Shown here: positions 1 to 6,812 of the stretch, piece by piece | Numbering within the stretch: the first letter of the stretch is position 1 | Layout: each line of letters begins with the position of its first letter | NCBI GenBank assembly: GCA_036389795.1 | Contig: DASVWD010000111.1 | Location: forward strand, 1-41,842 | Length of the DNA: 41,842 bases | From: Longimicrobium sp. | GTDB taxonomy: Bacteria; Gemmatimonadota; Gemmatimonadetes; Longimicrobiales; Longimicrobiaceae | Direction: 5' to 3' | Position numbers and translations under genes: made by a program | Notes under the pieces: model-generated | Database searches by the model: none | Told to the model about the DNA's origin: nothing | The model's input: the letters and a program-made list of their open reading frames with translations, nothing else

Positions 1-92
1 CACAGGACCGGCATTCGCACGGATGACCGCAGGGCCGAAGAATCTTCTCACCCTGCCAGGTAGGTTGGGCGCGGTAGCGGCACGGATGCCTG
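1..92. repeat. Inverted repeat copy 1 (upstream of rutE-like gene)
   Basis: This stretch is the near-perfect reverse complement of 901-993; I count only a handful of mismatches over about 92 bases. The two copies flank the nitroreductase gene at 222-857 in inverted orientation. The copy carries an internal AAGAATCTTCT palindrome, which resembles the GAAGAATCT core found in other dispersed repeats of this window. It touches the window edge, so it may extend further upstream. Confidence 0.8.
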
Positions 93-221
93 CTCGCTTC
101 ATCCCCCGATAGCCAAGCTGTTTATCCGGATCTAGTATCACGCCTGGATCTTGCGCGCACGGACGCACTCCCGACGGCCGCTGCGAGAGGCCGTGGGGGG
201 CGACGTGGATGCGGAGGGAAG

Positions 222-857
222 ATGAACACGCCTCTGGACGACCAGGCGCTCGACCAGCTGTTCCGCGAGGCGCGCACCTTCAGCGCGTGGCTGGACCGGC
301 CGGTGGACGACGACACGCTCCGCCGGCTCTACGAGGTGGTGAAGTGGGGGCCGACCAGCGCCAACGCCGGCCCGGCGCGCTTCGTCTTCCTGCGCACGCG
401 CGAGGCGAAGGAGAGGCTGCGCCCGGCGCTGTCGTCGGGGAACGTGGAGAAGACGATGACCGCGCCGGTCACGGTGATCGTCGCCTACGACCTGCTGTTC
501 TACGAGAAGCTGCCGCGGCTCTTCCCGCACAACCCCGCCATGCGGAACCTGTACGCGGCCGCTCCGGAGCTGGTGGAGGTGACGGCGCGGCGCAACTCGT
601 CGCTGCAGGGCGCCTACCTGGTCCTGGCCGCGCGCGCCCTGGGGCTCGACTGCGGGCCGATGTCGGGCTTCGACAACGCCAGGGTCGACGAGGAGTTCTT
701 CGGCGCCGGGAGGGAGTGCGAGGGGTGCGACCAGGAGTTCTTCCCCGAGGGCCACGTCAAGTCGAACTTCCTCTGCAACCTGGGCTACGGCGACCGCGCG
801 AAGCTCTTCCCCCGCCTCCCCCGTCTCTGGTTCGAGGAGGCGTGCACGCTGCTGTGA
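222..857 (+). CDS. rutE: RutE-like nitroreductase-family protein (malonic semialdehyde reductase type)
   Basis: The 211-residue protein matches the RutE branch of the nitroreductase fold: [13 protein letters not shown] near residues 41-53, [10 protein letters not shown], a TAPVTVIVA strand, the [12 protein letters not shown] segment and a NLGYGD...[12 protein letters not shown]-terminus. RutE is an FMN flavoenzyme that reduces malonic semialdehyde to 3-hydroxypropionate in pyrimidine-ring catabolism. The ATG at 222 is preceded by GGAGGGAAG. Compared with E. coli RutE as I remember it, residues about 161-178 form an insertion that seems to repeat a D-(E/Q)-E-F-F segment (VDEEFF, then CDQEFF). 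No other rut gene is adjacent, so pyrimidine use is not shown; a general NAD(P)H reductase role is the alternative. The gene stands alone between inverted repeats. Confidence 0.85.
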   Translation: MNTPLDDQALDQLFREARTFSAWLDRPVDDDTLRRLYEVVKWGPTSANAGPARFVFLRTREAKERLRPALSSGNVEKTMTAPVTVIVAYDLLFYEKLPRLFPHNPAMRNLYAAAPELVEVTARRNSSLQGAYLVLAARALGLDCGPMSGFDNARVDEEFFGAGRECEGCDQEFFPEGHVKSNFLCNLGYGDRAKLFPRLPRLWFEEACTLL

Positions 858-900
858 GGGGGATCGAATGAACGGCGTGGCCCTGGAGGGATGGAGCGGA

Positions 901-993
901 GCCGGCATCCATGCCGCTACCGCGCCCAACCCACCTGCCAGGGTGAGAAGATTCTTCGGCCCTGCGACGATCCGTGCGGATGCCGGTCCCGTG
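901..993. repeat. Inverted repeat copy 2 (downstream of rutE-like gene)
   Basis: This is the reverse-complement partner of 1-92. After it the sequence runs into CTCAGAATGACGG, the same kind of end (GAATGAC) seen on the other dispersed hairpin elements here. The gene between the copies could be an inversion-prone or co-mobilised cassette, or the repeats may simply have landed independently on both sides. Confidence 0.8.
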
Positions 994-1035
994 CGGTCGG
1001 GCCTCAGAATGACGGCTAACGGCTAAACTCGCTGA

Positions 1036-1533
1036 TCAACCGGATTCGGTATCGGCGGTGGAGGCGCCTTCATCGCGGCAGAGGAAGAAGTTCAGCGCCT
1101 CCGCGGTCATCACCGTCTCCCGGCGCTGGTTGAGCACCTCGACCCGCGAGCGCACGATGCCGCGGTCCGGCCGGGAGCGGGAGCGGCGGGCGGAGAGCAC
1201 CCGCACCCGGATCCACAGCTGGTCGCCGGGGCGCACCGGGAGCGTCCAGCGCAGCTCGTCCACGCCGGGGGAGACCAGCGTGGCCACGCGCGAGAGGTAG
1301 TGGTCGGAGTACAGGCGCATCATCAGCGCGGCCGTGTGCCAGCCGCTGGCGATCAGCCCGCCGTACTCGCTGCGCGCGGCCGCCTCGGGGTCGGTGTGGA
1401 AGACCTGCGGGTCGAAGCGCCGCCCGAAGGCCAGCACCTCCGCCTCCTCCACCGCGATCGGGCCGAACTCGTGCTCGGCGCCCGGCCGGTAGTCCTCGAA
1501 GTACCGCTCCCCGGGCGGCACGGAGAAGCTCAT
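1036..1533 (-). CDS. MaoC-like (R)-hydratase / dehydratase
   Basis: The 165-residue hot-dog-fold protein is of the MaoC dehydratase type. It begins MSFSVPPGERYFEDYRPG and carries the hydratase dyad in FDPQVFHTD (D41 and H46), followed by YGGLIASGWHTAAL and a second half with RPGDQLWIRVRVL. Family members hydrate or dehydrate (R)-3-hydroxyacyl-CoA thioesters. The ATG at 1533 overlaps the stop of the upstream ybaK-like gene by four bases (ATGA), which implies translational coupling. This start is preferred over a longer reading that would lie wholly inside ybaK. It is the last gene of a three-gene minus-strand operon headed by an ArsR-type regulator. Its true substrate cannot be told from the sequence. 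Confidence 0.85.
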   Translation of the reverse strand: MSFSVPPGERYFEDYRPGAEHEFGPIAVEEAEVLAFGRRFDPQVFHTDPEAAARSEYGGLIASGWHTAALMMRLYSDHYLSRVATLVSPGVDELRWTLPVRPGDQLWIRVRVLSARRSRSRPDRGIVRSRVEVLNQRRETVMTAEALNFFLCRDEGASTADTESG

Positions 1534-2051
1534 CGGCCCCCCGCCTCCCTCGCGGCCGGCGGCGCCTCGCCGATGCGGGCCAGGCGGGGCGCCGCCAGCG
1601 CCCGGTAGTCGCGGGTGTCCAGGGCCAGCGAGCGGTCCAGCCGCGCGGCGTTGAAGTAGATCTCCCCCAGGTCGAAGAGCGCCGGGTCGGCGACGAGCTC
1701 CAGCTCCGGGTGGAAGGAGAAGGGGAGGATGGTGCCGCTGGCGCTCCCCGCCAGCCGCTCGGCGGTCTCGGCCCGGGCGAAGGAGGCGTAGGTGCCGCCG
1801 AGGAGCGCCCGGACGGCCTGCAGGTCCACCCGCGCGTCGCCGGGCACCACCGCCAGCACGTAGCGGGTCTCCTTCTTCCCCAGCTTCACCATCACCACCA
1901 TGCACTTGGCGGCCTGCGACGGCGGGTGGCCGCGCAGCGCGCTGACGAGCTCGGTCCTTCCCTCGGGGGCGTGGTCGAGCGTCCGGTAGCGGGCCCCGTG
2001 CCGGTCCAGGAGCGCGATCAGCCGCGCGTAGGCGTCGTTCCCCGCTTCCAT
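1530..2051 (-). CDS. YbaK/EbsC-family aminoacyl-tRNA deacylase-like protein
   Basis: The 173-residue single-domain protein belongs to the YbaK/prolyl-tRNA-synthetase-associated superfamily. Visible hallmarks are the N-terminal helix DRHGARYRTLDH, the block SQAAKCMVVMVKLG with the conserved lysine used by YbaK-type enzymes, YVLAVVPGDARVDL, and SGTILPFSFHPELELVADP. Such proteins hydrolyse mischarged tRNA in trans. This one lacks the rest of a synthetase, so it is free-standing. It starts at ATG 2051, 13 bases after the regulator stop, behind a GGGAGGGGGG purine run. Co-transcription with a MaoC enzyme and an ArsR regulator is unusual for a housekeeping proofreader, so a different acyl substrate is possible. 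Confidence 0.85.
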   Translation of the reverse strand: MEAGNDAYARLIALLDRHGARYRTLDHAPEGRTELVSALRGHPPSQAAKCMVVMVKLGKKETRYVLAVVPGDARVDLQAVRALLGGTYASFARAETAERLAGSASGTILPFSFHPELELVADPALFDLGEIYFNAARLDRSLALDTRDYRALAAPRLARIGEAPPAAREAGGR

Positions 2052-2064
2052 CCGCCCCCCTCCC

Positions 2065-2367
2065 TCAGATGCTCTCGACGATGGCGCGCTTCGCGTCGCG
2101 GATGCGGTCCTCGTCGCGCCGGTAGAAGGTCCACTGCTTGATGCGCTTCGGGCGGAGGAGCCCGGCCTGCACCAGGATGCGCAGGTGCTCGCTGGCGGTG
2201 GGCTGGCTCACGCCCAGCTTGTCGGCGATGAACACGCCGCAGACGCCGTCCTCCACCAGGTCGCCGTCGACCTGCGGGGGGAAGTGGGCCGTGGGGTCCT
2301 TGAGCCATTCCAGGATCTGCAGGCGTCGCTCGTTGTCGAGGGCCCGCAGCACGTCCATGATCGTCAT
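2065..2367 (-). CDS. ArsR/SmtB-family winged-helix transcriptional regulator
   Basis: The 100-residue protein has the ArsR-type winged helix: an N-terminal [14 protein letters not shown] helix pair, the recognition helix-turn-helix [25 protein letters not shown] at about residues 48-72, and the wing [14 protein letters not shown] see no cysteine pairs of the classic metal sensors, apart from a lone Cys in DGVCGVF, so it probably senses an organic ligand or a redox signal. The first possible ATG (2365-2367) lies within a perfect palindrome; an in-frame ATG three codons later (2356-2358) is the safer start if that palindrome is the operator. It heads the operon with the YbaK-like and MaoC-like genes and is divergent from ridA-qor, so it likely controls both directions. 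Confidence 0.85.
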   Translation of the reverse strand: MTIMDVLRALDNERRLQILEWLKDPTAHFPPQVDGDLVEDGVCGVFIADKLGVSQPTASEHLRILVQAGLLRPKRIKQWTFYRRDEDRIRDAKRAIVESI

Positions 2368-2379
2368 ATTGCCAATATG
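2365..2379. promoter_or_regulatory. Perfect 15 bp palindrome, probable ArsR-type operator
   Basis: CATATTGCCAATATG has 7 bp arms around one central base and sits in the short AT-rich gap between divergent operons. It covers the upstream end of the regulator gene and the -35 region of the opposite promoter. Binding here would block both directions, a layout typical for autoregulated ArsR-type repressors. Confidence 0.65.
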
Positions 2380-2396
2380 CTAATCGCCTATATATT
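2369..2396 (+). promoter_or_regulatory. Predicted sigma70-type promoter for ridA-qor
   Basis: TTGCCA (2369-2374) and TATATT (2391-2396) are separated by 16 bases. The -35 box lies inside the palindrome at 2365-2379. This is one of the few AT-rich patches in the region. It would give a leader of about 60 bases before the ATG at 2464. Confidence 0.55.
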
Positions 2397-2463
2397 CCGT
2401 CAAGCTCGCCGGGGGGCGGCTCTCGCCCCGGTCCGGGATCAACCCGAGGGAGGAGGTGGGGCC

Positions 2464-2961
2464 ATGCCGGGGAGCGTGGAGGCGCGCCTGCGGGAGATGG
2501 GGATCGAACTGCCGGCCGCCGCGGCGCCGGTGGCCAACTTCGTGCCCTGCGTGCGGACGGGGAGCACCCTCTTCGTCTCCGGGCAGATCCCGTCGTGGAA
2601 CGGGGAGATCCGGTACGTGGGCCGGGTGGGCGACGAGGTCGGGGTCGAGGAGGCGCGCCGGGCCGCCCGCCTCTGCGCGCTGAACGTGCTGGCGCAGGCG
2701 CAGGCGTTCCTGGGCGGGCTGGACGGCGTGACGAGGGTGTGCATGGTGCAGGGCTTCGTCAACGCCGTCCCCGGGTTCACCGACCACCCGGCGGTGGTCA
2801 ACGGGGCGAGCGACCTCTTCGTGGAGGTGTTCGGCGAGGCCGGCCGGCACGCCCGCTTCGCGGTGGGCGCGGGGTCGCTCCCCTTCAACGTGGCCGTGGA
2901 GGTCGCCGCCGTGCTCGAGGTGGCCGGCGGGCCGATGGCGGAGGAAAGGCAGGGCTCATGA
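2464..2961 (+). CDS. RidA (YjgF/YER057c) family protein
   Basis: The 165-residue protein shows the RidA fold: an N-terminal [25 protein letters not shown], the LFVSGQIP strand, [29 protein letters not shown], and a C-terminal [21 protein letters not shown]. RidA enzymes deaminate reactive enamine/imine intermediates. This subgroup is longer than canonical RidA (~130 residues) and has [15 protein letters not shown] where the archetype has a VxxLPxxxxVEIE ending, so substrate range may differ. The ATG at 2464 has an excellent GGGAGGAGG site. Its stop overlaps the next gene's ATG (ATGA), so translation is coupled. Divergence from the ArsR-type regulator suggests inducible expression. Confidence 0.88.
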   Translation: MPGSVEARLREMGIELPAAAAPVANFVPCVRTGSTLFVSGQIPSWNGEIRYVGRVGDEVGVEEARRAARLCALNVLAQAQAFLGGLDGVTRVCMVQGFVNAVPGFTDHPAVVNGASDLFVEVFGEAGRHARFAVGAGSLPFNVAVEVAAVLEVAGGPMAEERQGS

Positions 2962-3926
2962 AGGCGATCCGGGTGCACGAGACCGGCGACGCCGGCGTGC
3001 TGCGGCTGGAGGAGGTGCCGGACCCCCGGCCCGGACCCGGCCAGGCGCTGGTCCGGGTGGAGGCGGCCGGCCTCAACTTCATCGAGGTCTACCAGCGCCG
3101 GGGCCTCTATCCGATGCCGCTGCCGTACACGCCGGGGAGCGAGGGGGCGGGGACGGTGGCCGCAGTGGGCGACGGGGTCACCGCGGTGCGCGTGGGCGAG
3201 CGCGTGGCGTCGGCGGGGCTGGAGGGCTCGTACGCGGAGCTCGCGCTGGCGCCGGCGGACCGCCTGGTGGCCCTCCCCGACGAGGTCGACACGCGCACCG
3301 GCGCCGCGGTGATGCTGCAGGGCCTCACCGCGCACTACCTGGCCGTGTCGACGTACCCCCTGGCGCCGGGCGACTGGTGCCTGGTGCACGCGGCCGCGGG
3401 GGGCGTGGGGCTCCTCCTCTGCCAGATCGCCGCCGCCCGGGGCGCGCGGGTGATCGCCACGGTGTCGACGCAGGAGAAGGCGGCGCTGGCCCGCGAGGCG
3501 GGGGCCCGGGAGGTGATCCTCTACACGGAGCAGGACTTCGTGGCCGAGGTGCGGCGGATCACCGCGGGGCGCGGCGTGCCGGTGGTGTACGACTCGGTGG
3601 GGAAGACGACGTTCGAGGGGAGCCTGGACTGCCTGGCGCCGCGCGGGATGCTGGTGCTCTTCGGCCAGTCGAGCGGCCCGGTGCCGCCGCTGGACCCGCA
3701 GGTGCTGGCCCGCAGGGGCTCGCTCTTCCTCACCCGGCCCGTGCTGGGCCACTACACCGCCAGCCGCGAGGAGCTGCTCTCCCGGGCCTCCGACCTGCTG
3801 GGCCGGGTCGGCGAAGGCGCCCTCCGGGTCCGCGTGGACCGCTCCTACCCCCTGGCCGAAGCGGCGGCCGCGCACCGCGCGCTCGAGGGCCGCGAGACGA
3901 CGGGCAAGGTGCTCCTGATCCCGTGA
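2958..3926 (+). CDS. Zinc-independent quinone oxidoreductase (MDR superfamily)
   Basis: The 322-residue NADPH:quinone reductase-like protein has the MDR layout: a GroES-like catalytic domain (residues about 1-125, with [20 protein letters not shown] and PGSEGAGTV), then a Rossmann domain with the dinucleotide motif [14 protein letters not shown], and the C-terminal [12 protein letters not shown]. The cysteines for structural zinc and the catalytic zinc ligands are absent, as expected for the QOR branch, which makes one-electron or enone reductions with NADPH. The ATG overlaps the ridA stop by four bases. Pairing with RidA suggests joint detoxification of reactive carbonyl and imine compounds, which is an inference. 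Confidence 0.9.
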   Translation: MKAIRVHETGDAGVLRLEEVPDPRPGPGQALVRVEAAGLNFIEVYQRRGLYPMPLPYTPGSEGAGTVAAVGDGVTAVRVGERVASAGLEGSYAELALAPADRLVALPDEVDTRTGAAVMLQGLTAHYLAVSTYPLAPGDWCLVHAAAGGVGLLLCQIAAARGARVIATVSTQEKAALAREAGAREVILYTEQDFVAEVRRITAGRGVPVVYDSVGKTTFEGSLDCLAPRGMLVLFGQSSGPVPPLDPQVLARRGSLFLTRPVLGHYTASREELLSRASDLLGRVGEGALRVRVDRSYPLAEAAAAHRALEGRETTGKVLLIP

Positions 3927-3974
3927 GGGTCCGAGCCTCGCCGGGAGTTGGAATGCCCGCGTTCCAGGAGGAAC

Positions 3975-4032
3975 GTCATTCTGAAGGCGCCGCTGCACCG
4001 AAACCGCGTCCGCGCCTGAAGAATCTACTTTG
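3975..4032. repeat. Dispersed repeat of the GTCATTCTGA...GAAGAATCTAC type
   Basis: GTCATTCTGAAGGCGCC opens this stretch and TGAAGAATCTAC closes it. The same two end signatures occur at 901-1015, 22490-22685 and 31550-31738. Here only one side of the hairpin is obvious. It lies between the converging qor and dinB-like genes. No convincing T-tract terminator was seen. Confidence 0.5.
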
Positions 4033-4101
4033 CCTTGCTGGTGGCCGGCTCTTTTTCCGGGATGCGGCCTCTCCCTCGCCGTGCAGAAGCGTAGCCGGGT
4101 T

Positions 4102-4578
4102 TCAGTCGCGGCGGGTGGCGGCGGGCGCGCCGCGCACGAAGGCGATGTAGTCGGTCGCCAGCGGCTCGGCGCCGGCGCGGCGGAGCAGGAGCGCCACCTG
4201 GCCGCGGTGGTAGGCGCCGTGCATGGCCGCGTGCAGCAGGATGTCGTCGATGCGCGAGCGGAACTCGTCGCCCGCGCTGTTGCGGTACGCCACCTCGCGC
4301 GCCAGGCCGCCCATGCCCGCCTCCTCCAGCAGCGCGTCGAAGCCGTCCGCGTTCTCGCGGGCGAGCGCCGCGCACTCGTCCAGGGTGAGCGTGGGCCAGA
4401 TCGCCACCGTCGCGGGCCGCTCGCGGAGGCGAGACAGCCAGGTGTGCTCGGCGCCCAGCACGTGCGCGTAGATCCGCAGCGCGTCGTCCGGCGGCCCGGG
4501 CGCGCCGCGCAGCGCCTCCAGCACGCGCCTGTCCGCCCAGCGCAGGTGCGCGTAGAGGCGGCGCATCTCCTCGATCAT
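4102..4578 (-). CDS. DinB-family protein
   Basis: The 158-residue protein has the four-helix DinB/YfiT architecture: an N-terminal MRRLYAHLRWADRRVLEAL helix, LGAEHTWLSRL with the first metal histidine (about residue 44), and the C-terminal LLHAAMHGAYHRGQVALLLRRAG with the paired histidines of the metal triad, ending ATDYIAFVRG. These are metal-binding proteins; some act as thiol-dependent transferases (bacillithiol, mycothiol), but many have unknown substrates. It is monocistronic on the minus strand. The ATG at 4578 fits the conserved N-terminus. Function beyond the fold is not determinable here. Confidence 0.87.
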   Translation of the reverse strand: MIEEMRRLYAHLRWADRRVLEALRGAPGPPDDALRIYAHVLGAEHTWLSRLRERPATVAIWPTLTLDECAALARENADGFDALLEEAGMGGLAREVAYRNSAGDEFRSRIDDILLHAAMHGAYHRGQVALLLRRAGAEPLATDYIAFVRGAPAATRRD

Positions 4579-4603
4579 CCCGGTCCTCCAGGGTCACGTC
4601 ACG

Positions 4604-4663
4604 GGCGGCTGAAGCCGCGGCAACCACCGCGGGAAGCCTCGCAAACCGCGCGAGGCCGTGGGG
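4604..4663 (+). repeat. Hairpin repeat family, copy A
   Basis: GGCTGAAGCCGCGGCAACCA is followed by a second stem (AAGCCTCGC...GCGAGGC). The order of elements, a GAAACC/AAGCC start, GGCAACAAC-like linker and then a short self-complementary stem, is shared with 10304-10360 and 26954-27020. It lies upstream of the minus-strand dinB-like gene. Confidence 0.55.
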
Positions 4664-4709
4664 TCGGCTCACGGCGTGGTGGGATGATGAGGCTCGGGAT
4701 GCCGGTCCG

Positions 4710-5354
4710 TCAACGCCGCCGGTCGGGCGGTGGCGCGTCGCCGGCGCCGCGGAGGAGGGGGTAGGGGTTGAGGTCGCGGCCGCGCCACCAGCGGTTGGGG
4801 TCGTCGACGGTGAAGACGGCGAAGTGCAGGTGCGGGCTCCCCGACACGTTCCCCGTCTGGCCGACGTAGCCGATCACGTCGCCCTGGCGCACCAGGTCGC
4901 CCTCCCTGAGCCCCGCCCGGTAGCCGTTCAGGTGCGCGTAGTAGTAGATGGTGCGCCCGTCCAGGTCGCGCTCGTAGACGGCGATCCCGCCCGCCCCACC
5001 GGAGTCGCGCTTCACGACGATGCCCGCGGCGGCCGCGAGCACGGGCGTGCCGCGCGCCGCGAAGATGTCGACGCCCTTGTGCGCGCGCCCGCCGGAGCGC
5101 GCGGCGCCGTAGCTGTCCCGCAGCTCCGCCGCGCGCACCCCCGCCACCGGGATCACCAGCCGCGGCGACGGCTCCACGCGCCCCACGCTCTCCCGCGGCG
5201 GAAAGGCGATCACCAGCGCCCTCCCCGTCACGGCGAGGTACACGGCGAGCCCCAGCAGCAGGGCCGCCTCCCCCAGCGCGACCGAGATCGCCACCTGACG
5301 AAGCGACGGACGTCGAAGCAAGCCGTTCTCCCGATCGAAGGCGAATTCGACCAT
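4710..5354 (-). CDS. M23-family metallopeptidase, membrane-anchored
   Basis: The 214-residue protein has an N-terminal cytoplasmic stretch, one transmembrane helix (VALGEAALLLGLAVYLAV, about residues 26-43), and a C-terminal LytM/M23 domain. The zinc motifs are HKGVDIF (HxxxD) and PHLHFAVF (HxH), with GYVGQTGNVSGS between them, as in active endopeptidases that cut peptidoglycan cross-links. It should act in the periplasm. The ATG at 5354 is chosen because the hydrophobic segment follows at a natural distance; a GTG at 5408 would add 18 residues. It is divergent from the toxin-antitoxin pair. The C-terminus is proline/arginine-rich. Confidence 0.85.
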   Translation of the reverse strand: MVEFAFDRENGLLRRPSLRQVAISVALGEAALLLGLAVYLAVTGRALVIAFPPRESVGRVEPSPRLVIPVAGVRAAELRDSYGAARSGGRAHKGVDIFAARGTPVLAAAAGIVVKRDSGGAGGIAVYERDLDGRTIYYYAHLNGYRAGLREGDLVRQGDVIGYVGQTGNVSGSPHLHFAVFTVDDPNRWWRGRDLNPYPLLRGAGDAPPPDRRR

Positions 5355-5442
5355 CGAACGCGCAGAAAGCGGACCGGTACGGGAGGAATCCCTTGGCCCG
5401 GAATTCACGGGCAGCTGGATCGACGGCGACCGCGCACACTGG

Positions 5443-5471
5443 TTGCGGAGCTTTTACCCCCAGCATAGATT
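5443..5471 (+). promoter_or_regulatory. Predicted promoter of the toxin-antitoxin pair
   Basis: TTGCGG (5443-5448) and TAGATT (5466-5471) are spaced by 17 bases, 36 bases before the antitoxin ATG. A short GGTT...AACC inverted repeat (about 5479-5495) follows and could be the site bound by the ribbon-helix-helix antitoxin. AGGAGGT precedes the start codon. Confidence 0.5.
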
Positions 5472-5507
5472 CCATTCCGGTTCCACTATGCAACCAGGAG
5501 GTACGGA

Positions 5508-5750
5508 ATGCCGAGCCTGACTATCAAGAGCATCCCTGAAGATCTGCTGAACCGGCTGAGGCAGAGCGCGGCGGCACACCGGCGCAGTCTCAACAGCGAA
5601 GTGCTGGTGCGCCTCGAAAGCTCCGTGGGCAGTACGCGGCTCGATCCCGACGCTTTTCTCGCCCGCATCGATGCCCTTCGGGAAAGCGTCAACATGAAGC
5701 CGATCTCCGACGAGTTCTTGGAGCAGGCGAAGCGCGAGGGCCGCCCGTGA
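5508..5750 (+). CDS. FitA/VapB-like ribbon-helix-helix antitoxin
   Basis: The 80-residue protein begins MPSLTIKSIPEDLLNRLRQSAAAHRRSLNSEVLVRLE, the Arc-type ribbon-helix-helix pattern of FitA-like antitoxins: a short strand, helix LLNRLRQSAAAH, turn, helix LNSEVLVRLES. The tail (about residues 45-80) should wrap the toxin and neutralise it. An AGGAGGT site sits 7 bases before the ATG. The stop TGA overlaps the toxin's GTG by four bases (GTGA), giving coupled expression. Antitoxins of this type also repress their own promoter. Codon usage looks less GC-extreme than in neighbours, consistent with lateral gain. Confidence 0.88.
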   Translation: MPSLTIKSIPEDLLNRLRQSAAAHRRSLNSEVLVRLESSVGSTRLDPDAFLARIDALRESVNMKPISDEFLEQAKREGRP

Positions 5751-6148
5751 TCGTCGCCGACACGAACCTGATCGCGTACCTGCTGCTGCCCGGACCGCAA
5801 ACTCTCCGTGCGCGCGCAGTCTTCCAGAAGGATCCGCTCTGGGCGGCTCCCCTCCTCTGGCGAAGCGAGTTCCGCAACGTGCTGGCGCTGGCGATGCGAC
5901 TGCAGGGAATGGTGCTCTCGGATGCGCTCAGGTTCATGCAGGAAGCCGAAAAGCTTTTGGACAAACAGGAATTTACGGTGGCGTCCGCGCCCGTATTGAA
6001 CCTGGCGCAACGGTCGGGCTGCGCGGCGTACGATTGCGAGTTCGTTCACCTCGCCCAGGAGCTTGGCGTGCCGCTGGTCACTGCCGATCAGAAGGTACTG
6101 CGGGCGTTTCCCGGTACGGCCGTGTCTCTCGAAGACTTCGTGAAGTAA
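5747..6148 (+). CDS. PIN-domain ribonuclease toxin (VapC/FitB type)
   Basis: The 133-residue PIN-domain protein starts at GTG inside the antitoxin stop. The acidic magnesium-binding residues are visible: D5 in VADTNLIAYLLL, E41 in WRSEFRNVL, D96 in AAYDCEFVHLA and D114 in LVTADQKVLRAF. The set is complete, so the nuclease is probably active. VapC-type toxins cleave tRNA or rRNA and stop translation when the antitoxin is lost. Together with the upstream ribbon-helix-helix gene it forms a complete type II module. The target RNA cannot be predicted. Confidence 0.9.
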   Translation: MIVADTNLIAYLLLPGPQTLRARAVFQKDPLWAAPLLWRSEFRNVLALAMRLQGMVLSDALRFMQEAEKLLDKQEFTVASAPVLNLAQRSGCAAYDCEFVHLAQELGVPLVTADQKVLRAFPGTAVSLEDFVK

Positions 6149-6183
6149 GAGATCGCCCCTGCATCCGATCGCCCGCCGTCCCC

Positions 6184-6212
6184 TTGCCCCGCCGCGGGCC
6201 GTCACCTATCTG
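6184..6212 (+). promoter_or_regulatory. Predicted promoter of the molybdenum hydroxylase operon
   Basis: TTGCCC (6184-6189) and TATCTG (6207-6212) are 17 bases apart. A leader of roughly 85 bases would precede the GTG at 6303. The same pattern appears in other upstream regions of this window, which strengthens the call. Confidence 0.5.
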
Positions 6213-6302
6213 TTTGTAGCGATTTTCCAGCCCCCGCATCCATCGGCGGTCGCAAGCCTCCTCGCGACGGCTCCGGCGGGAGTTCTTCCGTTCCCCATCC
6301 CC

Positions 6303-6809
6303 GTGGAGCCGTCCTTGTCCGGACCCGTGGAGATCAGCGTCACCGTCAACGGCGCATCGTATCGGCGGGCCGTCGAGCCGCGCCTGCTGCTGAGCGACTT
6401 CCTGCGCCAGGACCTCGGCCTCACCGGCACGCACGTCGGCTGCGAGCACGGCGTCTGCGGCGCGTGCACGGTGCTGATGGACGGCGAGTCGGTGCGCTCG
6501 TGCCTGGTCCTGGCCGTGCAGGCCGACGGGCATGACCTCACCACCGTCGAGGGGCTGGCGCCCGACGGCGAGCGGATGCACCCGCTCCAGGAGGCGTTCC
6601 GCGACACGCACGCGCTGCAGTGCGGCTTCTGCACGCCGGGGTTCCTGATGAGCCTGGTCCCCTTCCTCCGCGACCACCCGCACCCCACGGAAGTCGAGAT
6701 CCGCGAGGCGCTCTCCGGCAACCTCTGCCGCTGCACCGGCTACCAGAACATCGTCCGCGCGGTGCAGCTGGCCGCCGAGCGCGCCTCCGCCTCCGCCCCC
6801 GCCGCCTGA
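6303..6809 (+). CDS. Molybdenum hydroxylase, 2Fe-2S subunit (CoxS/XdhC-type small subunit)
   Basis: The 168-residue protein has two [2Fe-2S] domains. The plant-ferredoxin-type domain uses C47, C52, C55 and C67 (GCEHGVCGACTVLMDG...RSC). The all-helical domain has C107, C110, C142 and C144 (LQCGFCTPG, NLCRCTGYQNI). It passes electrons from the molybdopterin subunit to the FAD subunit. The N-terminus EISVTVNGASYRRAVEPRLL is canonical; GTG at 6303 gives a short leader. Only three bases separate its stop from the next gene's ATG. The set 2Fe-2S, Mo, FAD (S-L-M order) is a heterotrimeric xanthine-dehydrogenase-family enzyme. Confidence 0.93.
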   Translation: MEPSLSGPVEISVTVNGASYRRAVEPRLLLSDFLRQDLGLTGTHVGCEHGVCGACTVLMDGESVRSCLVLAVQADGHDLTTVEGLAPDGERMHPLQEAFRDTHALQCGFCTPGFLMSLVPFLRDHPHPTEVEIREALSGNLCRCTGYQNIVRAVQLAAERASASAPAA

Positions 6810-6812
6810 GCG

